A stretch of 64,000 nt of DNA, from positions 6,405 through 70,404 of the forward strand of contig JBKJRD010000095.1 in the NCBI GenBank assembly GCA_046594885.1, written 5' to 3'. The notes under the pieces are model-generated. The model did no database searches, had not been told where the DNA came from, and was given only the letters and a program-made list of their open reading frames with translations. Made by a program: the position numbers and the translations under genes. This document shows positions 1-9,242 of the stretch, one piece after another. The DNA comes from Methylotenera_A sp046594885. Lineage in GTDB: Bacteria > Pseudomonadota > Gammaproteobacteria > Burkholderiales > Methylophilaceae. Each line of letters begins with the position of its first letter. Within the stretch, counting starts at the first letter, position 1.

Positions 1-377
1 CGGAAAAAGATATTGCCAGCTACGCGCGCCAAATGGCTTTTCCGATTATTCCGTGCGATTTATGTGGTAGCCAAGAAAACCTACAGCGCCAAAAAGTCAA
101 AGATATGCTGCAAGCGTGGGAGATTGAACAACCTGGACGCGTCAATAATATTTTCCGCGCAATCGGCAATGTGGAGCCCTCACATCTTGCTGATACTAAT
201 TTATATGATTTTAAAGGCTTAACGCAAGCCAAACTCAGCGATGAAGATCCACTTTTTAGCGATATTGCCGCTAAACTATCAGACAATACTGCATCAAACT
301 TAAGTGGCTTGGCAAACGGCGCATTAAGTTTAGCCAGCAACAATGGCACCCGTATTGAGTTCACTCGAAACAAATAA
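1..377 (+). CDS. ttcA: tRNA 2-thiocytidine(32) synthetase TtcA, C-terminal part
   Basis: This is the 3' end of a gene that begins before the window; the open frame runs from base 3 without an in-window start. TtcA adds sulfur to cytidine 32 of certain tRNAs, using ATP and an Fe-S cluster. The visible part contains the second cysteine pair (PCDLCG), one of the two CxxC motifs of the family, followed by the conserved NLQRQ-VKDML stretch and the PSHL-D-NLYDFKG block seen near the C terminus of the E. coli protein. The tail after that block is longer than in E. coli and weakly conserved. The identification rests on these motifs; the PP-loop ATPase half lies outside the window. Confidence 0.93.
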   Translation, partial: EKDIASYARQMAFPIIPCDLCGSQENLQRQKVKDMLQAWEIEQPGRVNNIFRAIGNVEPSHLADTNLYDFKGLTQAKLSDEDPLFSDIAAKLSDNTASNLSGLANGALSLASNNGTRIEFTRNK

Positions 378-518
378 GTCTGCAAATAAATAAACCAGCA
401 AACAAAAATCTTAGCAAATCATTGAAATCATCGTTATTTGCATTGACTTATTGTCTACAAGACGATTAGCTTGTTATCATTCACGCAATTACTCACTTTA
501 GCCCTTATTTAGGCATTA

Positions 519-3158
519 ATGTCCAAACTACTCATTGTAGAATCACCTTCTAAAGCAAAAACGCTGAAAAAATACCTTGGTAACGATTTTGAGGTATTAG
601 CCAGCTACGGTCATATTCGCGATTTAATTCCCAAAAATGGCGCGGTTGACCCAGCTAATAATTTCGCCATGAAATACGACATTATTGAGCGCAATGCCAA
701 GCATATGGATGCAATTACGCGTGCGGTTAAAAATGCCGATAGCATTTATCTGGCAACCGACCCGGATCGTGAAGGTGAAGCGATTTCCTGGCATATTGCC
801 GAGGTACTTAACGCTAAAAAACTGTTAAAAAATAAACTGTTAAAGCGCGTTGAGTTTAACGAGATTACGCAAAGTGCAGTAAAACACGCGATTGATCATC
901 CGCGCGATATCGCCATGAATTTGGTCAATGCGCAGCAAGCGCGCCGCGCTTTGGATTACTTGGTTGGCTTTAACTTATCGCCATTATTATGGAAGAAAAT
1001 CCGCAGAGGCTTATCTGCTGGCCGTGTACAAAGCCCTGCTTTGCGCTTAATTGTTGAGCGCGAGTTAGAGATTGAAGCGTTTGTAAGCCAAGAATACTGG
1101 TCAATTCATTTAGACGCGTTGAAACATGCACACAGCTTTAATGCCAAGTTAATACAATTAAATGGCGAAAAAGTAGAGCAATTTAGCGTGATTAATCACG
1201 ACCAGCAATTGGACATTGTCGGCAAATTATTATTAGCCAGCGCAGGCAAAACCGCTGTTTCGCGCGTTGAGAAAAAACAACGTAGCCGCAGCCCTGCGGC
1301 GCCATTCACCACATCTACCCTGCAACAAGAAGCCGTGCGTAAACTTGGGTTTACCACCAGCCGTGCCATGCGTGTTGCGCAGCAACTATACGAGGGTGTT
1401 GATGTGGGTTCTGGCACAACAGGTTTAATTACGTATATGCGTACCGATTCGTTCAGTTTAGCGGCAGAAGCAGTGATGAGCATTCGCGGCTATGTGAAAA
1501 AACATTTTGATGTGGATTATTTGCCAAAATCGCCGATTATGTACAAGACCAAAGCCAAAAATGCGCAAGAAGCGCATGAGGCGATTCGTCCAACCGATAT
1601 TTCACGCAACCCAACAGCCATGCGCAAATATTTGAATGATGAGCAATTTAAATTGTATGAAATGATTTGGAAGCGCACGCTGGCTTGCCAAATGGCTCCC
1701 GCCAAATTTGATGCGGTGAGTGTGGATTTAAGTGTTGGTTCTGAAGCGAATCTATTCCGCGCAACTGGCCAAACTTTAGTATTCCCAGGCTTTATCGCGG
1801 TGTATATGGAAGGCCGTGATGATGAAGAGGAAGAAGGTGAAAGCAAATTACCGCATTTAGAAGCTGGCGAAATCTTAAATGTTGAGAAAATCTATGGTGA
1901 CCAACATTTTACTGAACCGCCGCCAAGATACGGTGAAGCCAGCCTGGTAAAAATTTTAGAAGAATATGGCATTGGTCGGCCTTCTACTTATGCCAACATT
2001 ATCAGCACTTTGCAAGACCGTGAATATGTGATTTTAGATAAAAAACGCTTTACGCCAACCGATGTAGGGCGTGTTGTAAATAAATTCTTAACCGAACACT
2101 TTACTAAGTATGTGGATTACGACTTTACCGCCAACCTTGAAAATGCGCTAGATAGCGTTGCTGATGGAACGCGCGAGTGGATTCCGCTGATGGACGAATT
2201 CTGGACAGATTTTAATGCGCAAGTGATTAGTAAAGCCGACGTCGATAGGCCTGGTAATGAGTTAATAGATGAAGCTTGCCCAAAATGTGGCAAGCCGTTA
2301 CAAAAGCAATTAAGCCGTTTTGGTAGCTTTATCGGCTGTACTGGCTATAACGATGAGCCGAAATGTGACTACAAACGCAGTATGAACGGCACTGCGCAGG
2401 CAGGTGCAGACCCAGTAACAATTGGCATTGATGCCGGTTCTGGTAAAGAAATTTATTTAATGAACGGGCCTTATGGTCCCTATTTACAAATTGGTGTTGC
2501 GCTTGAAGGTGAAAAGAAAAAGCCAAAACGCGTCAGCATTCCAAAAGAAATACCCATTAGCAACGTGAATATCGACATTGCAAATATGCTGTTGTCACTA
2601 CCGCGTGATTTAGGTTTGCATCCTGAAACCAATAAAAAAATTGTGGCCAATATTGGTCGTTTTGGGCCTTATGTGAATCATGATGGCAAATTTAAATCCA
2701 TTCCAAAAAGTGACAGTGTGTTCAGCATTGATAACGCAGGCGCGGTTGCGTTGCTGGCTGCTGCTAATACTGGCCCTGCGCCATTGTTAGAGCTTGGTGC
2801 ACACCCTTCTGGTGAAGGCAGAGTTGAGGTATTTGCTGGCCGTTATGGCCCTTATGTGCAGCATGGAAAATTGCGTGCCACCCTGCCAAAAAGTATGGAA
2901 CCTGAATCTTTAACATTAGAAGAAGCACTTGGTTTGCTAGCCGACAAAGCCGCTAAAGAAGAAGTGACAGGAAAAACCAGTCAGAAAAAGCCTGTGCCGA
3001 AAAAAACTGCTATGAAAAAAACGACAGTAAAAAAACAGGCCGTGAAAAAACCTGTTGTTAAGAAGATGATTGCTAAAAAATCTGCAGTAAAATTAGCTAC
3101 TGAAAGCAAGGCAAATGTAAAAAAATCCACTGCCAAAAAGCCATCCACTAAAAATTAG
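519..3158 (+). CDS. topA: DNA topoisomerase I
   Basis: Type IA topoisomerase (879 aa) that relaxes negatively supercoiled DNA through a transient 5'-phosphotyrosine bond. The N terminus is a Toprim domain (LLIVESPSKAKTL, then the DPDREGEA metal-binding motif). The catalytic tyrosine lies in ITYMRTDS, at about residue 306. One C4 zinc finger follows (CPKCG...C..C near residue 590), then Toprim C-terminal repeats recognisable by GPYGPY, GRFGPYV and GRYGPYV. The protein ends in a lysine/alanine-rich tail of about 65 residues (repeated KK[TAPV] units), probably a disordered DNA-binding extension. Length is close to the 865 aa of E. coli TopA. It is convergent with pbpG and shares a terminator with it. 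Confidence 0.97.
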   Translation: MSKLLIVESPSKAKTLKKYLGNDFEVLASYGHIRDLIPKNGAVDPANNFAMKYDIIERNAKHMDAITRAVKNADSIYLATDPDREGEAISWHIAEVLNAKKLLKNKLLKRVEFNEITQSAVKHAIDHPRDIAMNLVNAQQARRALDYLVGFNLSPLLWKKIRRGLSAGRVQSPALRLIVERELEIEAFVSQEYWSIHLDALKHAHSFNAKLIQLNGEKVEQFSVINHDQQLDIVGKLLLASAGKTAVSRVEKKQRSRSPAAPFTTSTLQQEAVRKLGFTTSRAMRVAQQLYEGVDVGSGTTGLITYMRTDSFSLAAEAVMSIRGYVKKHFDVDYLPKSPIMYKTKAKNAQEAHEAIRPTDISRNPTAMRKYLNDEQFKLYEMIWKRTLACQMAPAKFDAVSVDLSVGSEANLFRATGQTLVFPGFIAVYMEGRDDEEEEGESKLPHLEAGEILNVEKIYGDQHFTEPPPRYGEASLVKILEEYGIGRPSTYANIISTLQDREYVILDKKRFTPTDVGRVVNKFLTEHFTKYVDYDFTANLENALDSVADGTREWIPLMDEFWTDFNAQVISKADVDRPGNELIDEACPKCGKPLQKQLSRFGSFIGCTGYNDEPKCDYKRSMNGTAQAGADPVTIGIDAGSGKEIYLMNGPYGPYLQIGVALEGEKKKPKRVSIPKEIPISNVNIDIANMLLSLPRDLGLHPETNKKIVANIGRFGPYVNHDGKFKSIPKSDSVFSIDNAGAVALLAAANTGPAPLLELGAHPSGEGRVEVFAGRYGPYVQHGKLRATLPKSMEPESLTLEEALGLLADKAAKEEVTGKTSQKKPVPKKTAMKKTTVKKQAVKKPVVKKMIAKKSAVKLATESKANVKKSTAKKPSTKN

Positions 3159-3180
3159 TTAAAAAAAATGGGTTAACTAA
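3155..3180. repeat. AT-rich inverted repeat at the topA stop codon
   Basis: TTAGTTAA (3155-3162) and TTAACTAA (3173-3180) form a perfect 8-bp inverted repeat around a 10-nt loop and include the topA stop codon. It belongs to the TTAAC/GTTAA hairpins that recur at gene ends in this window. Confidence 0.6.
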
Positions 3181-3212
3181 AAAAGTGATTATGCAACGTG
3201 TATTGTCATCAA

Positions 3213-3249
3213 AAAAATGGCGCTGTTAATAACACAGCGCCATTTTTTT
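3213..3249. terminator. Bidirectional rho-independent terminator between topA and pbpG
   Basis: The stem ATGGCGCTGT / ACAGCGCCAT with a short loop is flanked by an A-run on the left and a T-run on the right, so it can terminate topA (rightward) and pbpG (leftward). Confidence 0.9.
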
Positions 3250-3270
3250 ACATAAACAGAACATTTTAAG

Positions 3271-4356
3271 CTAAGAAGAAACGCCTTCTGCTACACGCTC
3301 ATTATCTTGCACTGGTTTGTTACCATAAGAATCTAACTTTCCAGTGGTGGTTATTTTAGGCTCAATATTAAATTCCATCCATTTGCGCACACGATTTGCA
3401 TCACCAATACGGGTTAATTTACCCTCAGAATCCATCAATACAATAATCATTGGCTCGCCAGCTAATTGCGCTTGCATCACCAAACAGCGCCCTGCTTCAG
3501 ATATATAGCCTGTTTTAGATAAACCAATTTGCCACTCGCCAGCTCTTACTAAGCCATTGGTATTATTGAAGTTAACCGCATGAGTACGGTTTTGAATGTA
3601 AACCTCATGTGAAGGGCTAGTACTTGCCATTCTAATTTCTGGATATTGATAAGCACCTTGTACCATTTTCGCTAAATCTTCAGCGGTTGATACGTTTCTG
3701 CTATCTAAACCAGTTGCATCATAAAACTGTGTATTGGTCATACCTAGCTCAATGGCTTTCACATTCATCGCTTTAAAAAAAGCGTATTTTCCACCAGGAT
3801 AATGTCGAGATATCGCCGAGGCGGCACGATTTTCAGAAGCCATTAACGCCAATTGCAGCATATCGCTACGGCTTAATGCCGCACCAATGCTTAATCTTGA
3901 AGTGGTATGTTTTAAATAATCCACATCTTCTCTACTCACTACCAAAGTATCATCAAGTGATAATTGCGCGTCTAACATCACCATTGCTGTCATGAGTTTG
4001 GTAATTGAAGCAATTGGCGTAGGTGCGTTTGTATTTTTTGCGTAAATAACCTCGCCCGTATTTTGATTAATAATCAATGCTTTAGCAGAAGAAAGCTGTA
4101 ACATGCCGCTACCATCAAAGCGATCTGCGGCTAAATATTGAGTTTGTGTTATAGCGGGCGTTTTGCGGGCGGCGCGAGATTTATAATGTATTTCTTTAAC
4201 TCTACCGCTTTTTAAGCGAGATTTGCTCACACTACTTTTTTGACTGCTATAAATACGCTTCTGCGATTTTTTTTCTGCCGCAATCGATTGCATTGGCATA
4301 GCAACCAAATTCAATGCGACATAAATCAGCACGATTTTGTTTAAAACTTTATTCAT
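3271..4356 (-). CDS. pbpG: D-alanyl-D-alanine endopeptidase (PBP7 family)
   Basis: Penicillin-binding serine peptidase of the S11 family, which cleaves D-Ala-meso-DAP cross-links in peptidoglycan in the periplasm. A signal peptide covers about residues 1-27. A basic linker (residues 28-68) follows. The three active-site motifs are all present: SITK (S117-K120), SEN (174-176) and KTG (281-283). I chose the ATG at 4356 because a GAGGTG ribosome-binding site lies 6 nt upstream; an in-frame GTG at 4365 overlaps that site and is unlikely. PBP7 rather than a PBP5-type carboxypeptidase is inferred from the length and the absence of a C-terminal amphipathic anchor. Confidence 0.9.
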   Translation of the reverse strand: MNKVLNKIVLIYVALNLVAMPMQSIAAEKKSQKRIYSSQKSSVSKSRLKSGRVKEIHYKSRAARKTPAITQTQYLAADRFDGSGMLQLSSAKALIINQNTGEVIYAKNTNAPTPIASITKLMTAMVMLDAQLSLDDTLVVSREDVDYLKHTTSRLSIGAALSRSDMLQLALMASENRAASAISRHYPGGKYAFFKAMNVKAIELGMTNTQFYDATGLDSRNVSTAEDLAKMVQGAYQYPEIRMASTSPSHEVYIQNRTHAVNFNNTNGLVRAGEWQIGLSKTGYISEAGRCLVMQAQLAGEPMIIVLMDSEGKLTRIGDANRVRKWMEFNIEPKITTTGKLDSYGNKPVQDNERVAEGVSS

Positions 4357-4578
4357 GATGCACACCTCAATTCGGCTACGTTTAAATCATAGTATATAAA
4401 AAATGTTTAGTTGTCATTAAGTTAGCGCTTATATATAAAATTATTATTAAGATTTTATATAATGAGGTTTTTTTGACACAAGTGATATAAAGACAGCGGA
4501 AAACTAAATGTTAGGTGACAATTAATGACTTTATGAGAAAATACATTGTACTAACAGTTGATAGGACAAAACATCTCT

Positions 4579-4956
4579 ATGAAAATTCCACATCATTTGT
4601 ATTTCACCAATCAACATCTATGGGTTAGCCAAATTGCTGATGAATGGCAAGCCGGCATTACCGACTATGCGCAAGATTTGTTGGGCGACATTGTGTTTGT
4701 ACAAGTGCCCAATGTTGGCGAAACGATTCAAAATGGCATTGCCTGCGGCGTGGTGGAATCGGTGAAAACCGGCTCAGATTTACATGCGCCAATGAGTGGC
4801 ATTATCACCGAGGTTAATAATGAGGTGTTGAATAATCCAGAAAATATCAATGAAAATCCTTATTCTGCGTGGATTTTTAAATTTAGGCCTTTGGACGATT
4901 CTAATATTAGCCATTTACTCACTGCACAGGCTTATGCCGATTTGGTCAGCCAATAG
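4579..4956 (+). CDS. gcvH: Glycine cleavage system H protein
   Basis: Small lipoyl-carrier protein (125 aa from the chosen start) that shuttles the aminomethyl group between the P and T proteins of the glycine cleavage complex. The lipoylation site is lysine 63 in VESVKTGSDLHAP, the family signature. The start at ATG 4579 gives the usual N terminus (IPHHLYFTNQHLW); an in-frame TTG at 4558 would add seven residues. The genes for the P, T and L proteins are not adjacent, so this may be a stand-alone copy. Stand-alone GcvH proteins can also act in lipoate relay, which would be an inference here. Confidence 0.92.
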   Translation: MKIPHHLYFTNQHLWVSQIADEWQAGITDYAQDLLGDIVFVQVPNVGETIQNGIACGVVESVKTGSDLHAPMSGIITEVNNEVLNNPENINENPYSAWIFKFRPLDDSNISHLLTAQAYADLVSQ

Positions 4957-4981
4957 TTAACACTATTTTTTACTCAAAAAA

Positions 4982-5983
4982 TCACGGCAACACAAATTTG
5001 ACTTTCAGCAATAATTGCTGCAACTCTTCAGTCAACTGCAGTCTTAAATCCTGCTCTAAGGCGGGTAAGGTGCTGGCTAGAATTTGCTGAATATTATCGC
5101 GTAATACGTCTTGCACATTTGGCAAATCACTATTAACCGCAACTAAAAAGCTTTCTCTTAAACTCAAAGTTTCAGTTTGCATTTCTGCTACAAATTTTGC
5201 TTTAACATCCGCCACCGCTGCAGCATAAATATCAGGCATTGCAACATCTAAATCAGTGCGTACTTGCGCCAGCGCATGGCCTTGAATTTCTTGCATATGT
5301 TGTTGCAATGCTTGCTCGGCTTGCTGGCTCATCGTTAAATACGCACTGGTTAGCGCTTCATCAGCCTGCGCTTTGTGTTGCTGTATCAACGTTTCTTGAA
5401 GAGTCTGCAATTCTTGATTCAAGTCTCTTGCAACGCGTTCACTCGCTTCAACCTTAAGCGCTTCTACATGCGTGCTAATTTCAGCATTGGCGGCCTGTGT
5501 AGAGGTCTGCATCACGTCTGACAATAACCTATCTACTTTAGAAACCACCTCGGTTTGCAAAATCGCAATTCTATCTTGCAAATGATTGTGCACTAATTCT
5601 GCACTGGCCTGATACATGCGTGGCAACTCTGTTTTAAGGTCTGCTTTTGTCTTATCGACAAAATTAGCCGTATTTGCCTCCAGTGAAAGCTTGGTATTAT
5701 TGAGTTCAATTTGTAGTTCTTGAATCAAATCTTTTTTCAGCACTTCACGCAGATTATCCATGACTGATTGCGTAATTTCCGCCTCTAGTCTAGGCCGCAC
5801 ATGGCCTGTAACCCGTGCAATAAATTCAGGTGTAATACCTAAAGTGGGGTCATCTTGTTTGATAGCCGACGAATTTGTAGCCCCTTGATTGTAAGTCGCA
5901 GCCGCTTGCTCTGGCTTAGCTTTAGGTTGATAGACTTCGGTTAGTACGGGAATTTTGCTTACTTTTTCTTCAGAATCAGACAA
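4982..5983 (-). CDS. Coiled-coil protein of unknown function downstream of holC
   Basis: A 333-aa acidic protein without signal peptide or membrane segment. The N-terminal 50 residues are low complexity and include the short motif IPVLTEVY. From about residue 60 to the end it is almost entirely alpha-helical heptad-like sequence rich in Gln, Glu, Leu and Ala, consistent with long coiled coils. It overlaps the 3' end of holC by 8 nt and is the last gene of a pepA-holC operon. In other betaproteobacteria a DUF2486-type gene with a similar N-terminal motif occupies this position; a relationship is possible but not shown. Function unknown; cytoplasmic scaffold-like role is a guess. Confidence 0.7.
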   Translation of the reverse strand: MSDSEEKVSKIPVLTEVYQPKAKPEQAAATYNQGATNSSAIKQDDPTLGITPEFIARVTGHVRPRLEAEITQSVMDNLREVLKKDLIQELQIELNNTKLSLEANTANFVDKTKADLKTELPRMYQASAELVHNHLQDRIAILQTEVVSKVDRLLSDVMQTSTQAANAEISTHVEALKVEASERVARDLNQELQTLQETLIQQHKAQADEALTSAYLTMSQQAEQALQQHMQEIQGHALAQVRTDLDVAMPDIYAAAVADVKAKFVAEMQTETLSLRESFLVAVNSDLPNVQDVLRDNIQQILASTLPALEQDLRLQLTEELQQLLLKVKFVLP

Positions 5984-6449
5984 GATGTTCTCTATTCAAC
6001 ACGGATTCTTCAAGTTTAGCATGGTCATTGTTTTTAATCTCATAACCTCTATCGCGATAAAATTTGTAGCGTTGTCGCGCGGCAACTTTATCGGCATCAT
6101 CCATGCCAACAAGCTCGACCATATGCGTAAACCGACTAAAAAACTTGGGCTGATGAGTGCTTAAGTTAATCAATAAATCATCCTGAAAAATAGCGTCTTC
6201 ATGAAAATTTTCATTTTTTTCACATACAATTACAATCGGCGTATTGTTGGCATTTTGAGCATTCGCCATCAAATTAGGCAAAAAGCTGTTGGGCTTATCC
6301 TGCCATAAATAGGCAGATATATTGCGCGCATGCGCATTATCACTACTCAATATGGTGACTTTTTTATGCTTAATTAATGCATGCTCAACCAAGCTTAGCA
6401 ACAGTTTTTGTTTATTGGCCACATTAAAATAAAATTCCACTCGCGTCAT
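5976..6449 (-). CDS. holC: DNA polymerase III subunit chi
   Basis: Chi subunit of the replicative clamp loader, which links DNA polymerase III to single-stranded-DNA-binding protein. The protein (157 aa) shows the family pattern: an opening VEFYFNVANK, the KVTILSSDNAHARNISAYLWQ helix-strand block, the W of the FLPN/P segment, and the FSRFTHMVELVG region with the following D..A..RYKFYRDRGYE. The ATG at 6449 is chosen over an overlapping TTG at 6452; no strong ribosome-binding site separates them. It follows pepA at 28 nt, the usual proteobacterial pairing, and overlaps the next gene. Confidence 0.92.
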   Translation of the reverse strand: MTRVEFYFNVANKQKLLLSLVEHALIKHKKVTILSSDNAHARNISAYLWQDKPNSFLPNLMANAQNANNTPIVIVCEKNENFHEDAIFQDDLLINLSTHQPKFFSRFTHMVELVGMDDADKVAARQRYKFYRDRGYEIKNNDHAKLEESVLNREHLV

Positions 6450-6477
6450 CAAATATTAGGCTAAATTAAGTGTTAAG

Positions 6478-7956
6478 TTAGGCCGCGCGCTGAATCAAAA
6501 ATGTAGTCAATAAAGGCACAGGGCGGCCTGTACCGCCTTTTTCTTTACCACTTTTCCACGCAGTACCTGCAATATCCAAATGCGCCCAATCATACTTTTT
6601 AGCAAAACGCGACAAGAAACAAGCGGCGGTAATACTGCCGCCAGCACGCCCGCCAATGTTGGCCATATCGGCAAAGTTACTGTCTAACTGGCTTTGAAAT
6701 TCTTCCCATAACGGCATATGCCAGGCTCTATCGTGCGCGGCTTCACCGGCTTCTAATAATTCTTTGGCTAATGCGTCTTTGTTGCTGAATAAGCCACTTG
6801 GATGATGACCCAAAGCAATCACGCAAGCACCTGTTAAGGTGGCGATATCCACCACCGCACTTGGCTCAAAACGCTCGGCATAGGTTAGCGCATCGCATAA
6901 AATCAAACGACCTTCTGCATCGGTGTTGAGCACTTCAATTGTTAAACCAGCCATCGATGTGAGAATATCACCCGGCTTAATTGCGCCAGCATCGGGCATA
7001 TTTTCGCAAGTTGGAATCACACCCACCACATTAATCGCCAAATCCATTTCGGCAATGGCTTTAAATGTACCCAGCACACTGGCCGCGCCACACATATCAT
7101 ATTTCATCTCATCCATATCGCCACCTGGTTTTAATGAAATACCACCCGTATCAAACGTAATGCCTTTACCCACTAGCACGACTGGCTTTTGCGATTTTTT
7201 ACCTTTTAAGTGCTGTAACACAATCAATCTTGGTGGCTCTACACTGCCCTGCGCCACGCCCAAAAATGAGCCCATGCCTAGCTTCTCAATTTCGGCTTGC
7301 TCTAGCACTTCTACTTTAAAGCCATATTGCGTGGCCATAAGCTTGGCTTGCTCACCTAAATAGGTGGGCGTACAAATGTTAGGCGGCAAATTACCCAAAT
7401 CTTTGGCAACTGTAACGCCTGCTGCTATCGCTACGCCCTGTTTAACGCCAGATTCAGCAGCTGCGTTGTCGGATTTATCCACGTAAATGGTCACCTTGCT
7501 TAAAGTGATTGGTTCTGCTTTTTTGGCTTTAATGGCATTTACTTGGTAGGTCGAATCTAAAACGACTTCCGCCAATTGTGCAACTTTTGCATGAATATGC
7601 GATTTCTTAACCGCAATTTCTGTTAAAAATAAGCCTGCATTTCCAACGCCTTTGGGCAGTGCTTTAACAGCAGCGCGCACCGCTTGGCGATAGTGCTTTT
7701 CGGTAAACTCATCTTGCTTGCCTAAACCCACCAGCATGACGCGGCTGGCTTCAACACCATTTAGCGCATGCAAAATAAGACATGAATTCAGTTTTCCTTC
7801 AAAATCACCATTTTTAATCACGCTAGAAATGGCTTTGCTAGCGGCTTTATCCAGTTCTTTTGCCGCATCTGTTAATTTATTGCCTTCAAAAACCCCCACA
7901 ATGACACAATCTGCGCGTTGTTTTTCAGGATTTCCATTTTTTATGCTAAATTCCAT
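6478..7956 (-). CDS. pepA: Leucyl aminopeptidase (M17)
   Basis: Dizinc/dimanganese cytosolic aminopeptidase of family M17, 492 aa, the usual size. The metal-binding and catalytic region is complete: GKGITFDTGGISLKP, the DEMKYDM helix and the signature NTDAEGRL. An AAAGGA ribosome-binding site sits just upstream of the ATG. It is the first gene of a leftward operon with holC and is divergent from lptF with about 120 nt between starts. In some bacteria PepA also binds DNA as a regulator (XerC/carAB); nothing in the sequence decides that here. Confidence 0.96.
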   Translation of the reverse strand: MEFSIKNGNPEKQRADCVIVGVFEGNKLTDAAKELDKAASKAISSVIKNGDFEGKLNSCLILHALNGVEASRVMLVGLGKQDEFTEKHYRQAVRAAVKALPKGVGNAGLFLTEIAVKKSHIHAKVAQLAEVVLDSTYQVNAIKAKKAEPITLSKVTIYVDKSDNAAAESGVKQGVAIAAGVTVAKDLGNLPPNICTPTYLGEQAKLMATQYGFKVEVLEQAEIEKLGMGSFLGVAQGSVEPPRLIVLQHLKGKKSQKPVVLVGKGITFDTGGISLKPGGDMDEMKYDMCGAASVLGTFKAIAEMDLAINVVGVIPTCENMPDAGAIKPGDILTSMAGLTIEVLNTDAEGRLILCDALTYAERFEPSAVVDIATLTGACVIALGHHPSGLFSNKDALAKELLEAGEAAHDRAWHMPLWEEFQSQLDSNFADMANIGGRAGGSITAACFLSRFAKKYDWAHLDIAGTAWKSGKEKGGTGRPVPLLTTFLIQRAA

Positions 7957-8074
7957 TGCTAGTCCTTTTAGATTTAAAGCGATTTAAATTTAAGCGTTCA
8001 TTTATGACATTCGTTTTAACCAATTATCCAGCGTTTTCGGGCTAAATAAAAGCCTAAATTGGAACAATATTAAA

Positions 8075-9202
8075 TTGCGTATATTCAAAAAATCCTTATT
8101 ACACGAATTGATTAACACTGCCAGTGCGATTTTTTTAATTCTGATGGGGATTGTTATCGCGCAACGTGCAGGCAATATGATTCGATTAGCAGCTAAAGGC
8201 ATCTTGCCTAATGATGCCATCACGACTTTGTTAGGCTTTAGCATGATTAAGTTCCTGCCCATGATTTTATCGCTGACTATTTTTTTGGCGGTATTACTCA
8301 CACTTACGCGTTGGCATCGCGATTCTGAAATGGCTGTTTGGTTTAGCTCAGGCTTAAGTATCAATAAATGGATTAGGCCGATTTTAACTTTTGCCGCACC
8401 AGTTGTTGTGGTCGTTTCTTTGTTAAGTTTTTTTGTCATGCCATGGGCAACGCAAAAGGTGGAAGACTACCGTGTGCAACTTGAAAGTCGGGATGAGCTG
8501 GCTTCTATCAGTCCGGGTGTTTTTAAAGAATCCAATAACGGCGAGCGCGTTTATTTTATTGAAAGATTCGACGAGTTAGGTAATATTGTTAAGAATATTT
8601 TCGTGCAATCTACCCAACATCAAAAAATTGGCGTGATTGTGGCCGCAGAAGGTAAGCGTGAAAAAGTAGAAAATGGCGATCATTTTATTGTGCTAGAAGA
8701 TGGACGTCGCTATGAAGGCAAGCCCAATAGTGCTGAAGTATCGACCACTGAATTTAAGCGCTACGCGATTCGGATAGAAACGCAAGAAGCTGCACGCAAG
8801 CCCAATTCAGCTGACGCTATTTCTACCCAACAGTTATTTGGCAGTCAATCGGCAGCAGATGTAGCTGAACTACAGTGGCGTTTAGCCATTCCTATTTCGG
8901 CCGTGATTTTGGTTTTGCTGGCCGTTCCGTTAAGCTTCGTCGACCCGCGCGCTGGGCGCTCGCTTAACTTAATGTTTGCCTTACTTATTTACATTATCTA
9001 CAACAATGTTTTAAGCATTTTTCAGGCTTGGATAACGCAAGGTCGTCTAAATACATTAGTAGGCCTATGGCCTGTGCATGTGTTCTTTTTATTTTTAGCC
9101 GTTTATTTATATTATCGTCGTACTTATTTGTTACCCATTATTCCTGCATTTTTATCGTTAAGATGGCTTGGTGTTTGGTTAAAAAATAAAAAAAAGAATT
9201 AA
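8075..9202 (+). CDS. lptF: LPS export ABC transporter permease LptF
   Basis: Inner-membrane permease (375 aa) of the LptB2FG complex that extracts lipopolysaccharide and passes it to LptC. Three N-terminal membrane segments (about residues 10-120), a periplasmic beta-jellyroll region (about 130-265) and three C-terminal segments fit the YjgP/YjgQ fold. The start is a TTG at 8075 giving LRIFKKSLLHEL; a GGAA lies about 11 nt upstream. It is followed after 40 nt by lptG, the standard pair. Confidence 0.93.
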   Translation: MRIFKKSLLHELINTASAIFLILMGIVIAQRAGNMIRLAAKGILPNDAITTLLGFSMIKFLPMILSLTIFLAVLLTLTRWHRDSEMAVWFSSGLSINKWIRPILTFAAPVVVVVSLLSFFVMPWATQKVEDYRVQLESRDELASISPGVFKESNNGERVYFIERFDELGNIVKNIFVQSTQHQKIGVIVAAEGKREKVENGDHFIVLEDGRRYEGKPNSAEVSTTEFKRYAIRIETQEAARKPNSADAISTQQLFGSQSAADVAELQWRLAIPISAVILVLLAVPLSFVDPRAGRSLNLMFALLIYIIYNNVLSIFQAWITQGRLNTLVGLWPVHVFFLFLAVYLYYRRTYLLPIIPAFLSLRWLGVWLKNKKKN

Positions 9203-9242
9203 AAATTCATCAATTATTGTCAGTTTTTGAGTATTCACTATC

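Noticed and set aside
1517..1846. Leftward open frame inside topA
   Set aside because: Serine/arginine-rich shadow of the TopA coding strand, no start signal.
7718..8439. Open frames opposite the 5' ends of pepA and lptF
   Set aside because: They lie on the opposite strand of well-supported genes and have no recognisable protein features.
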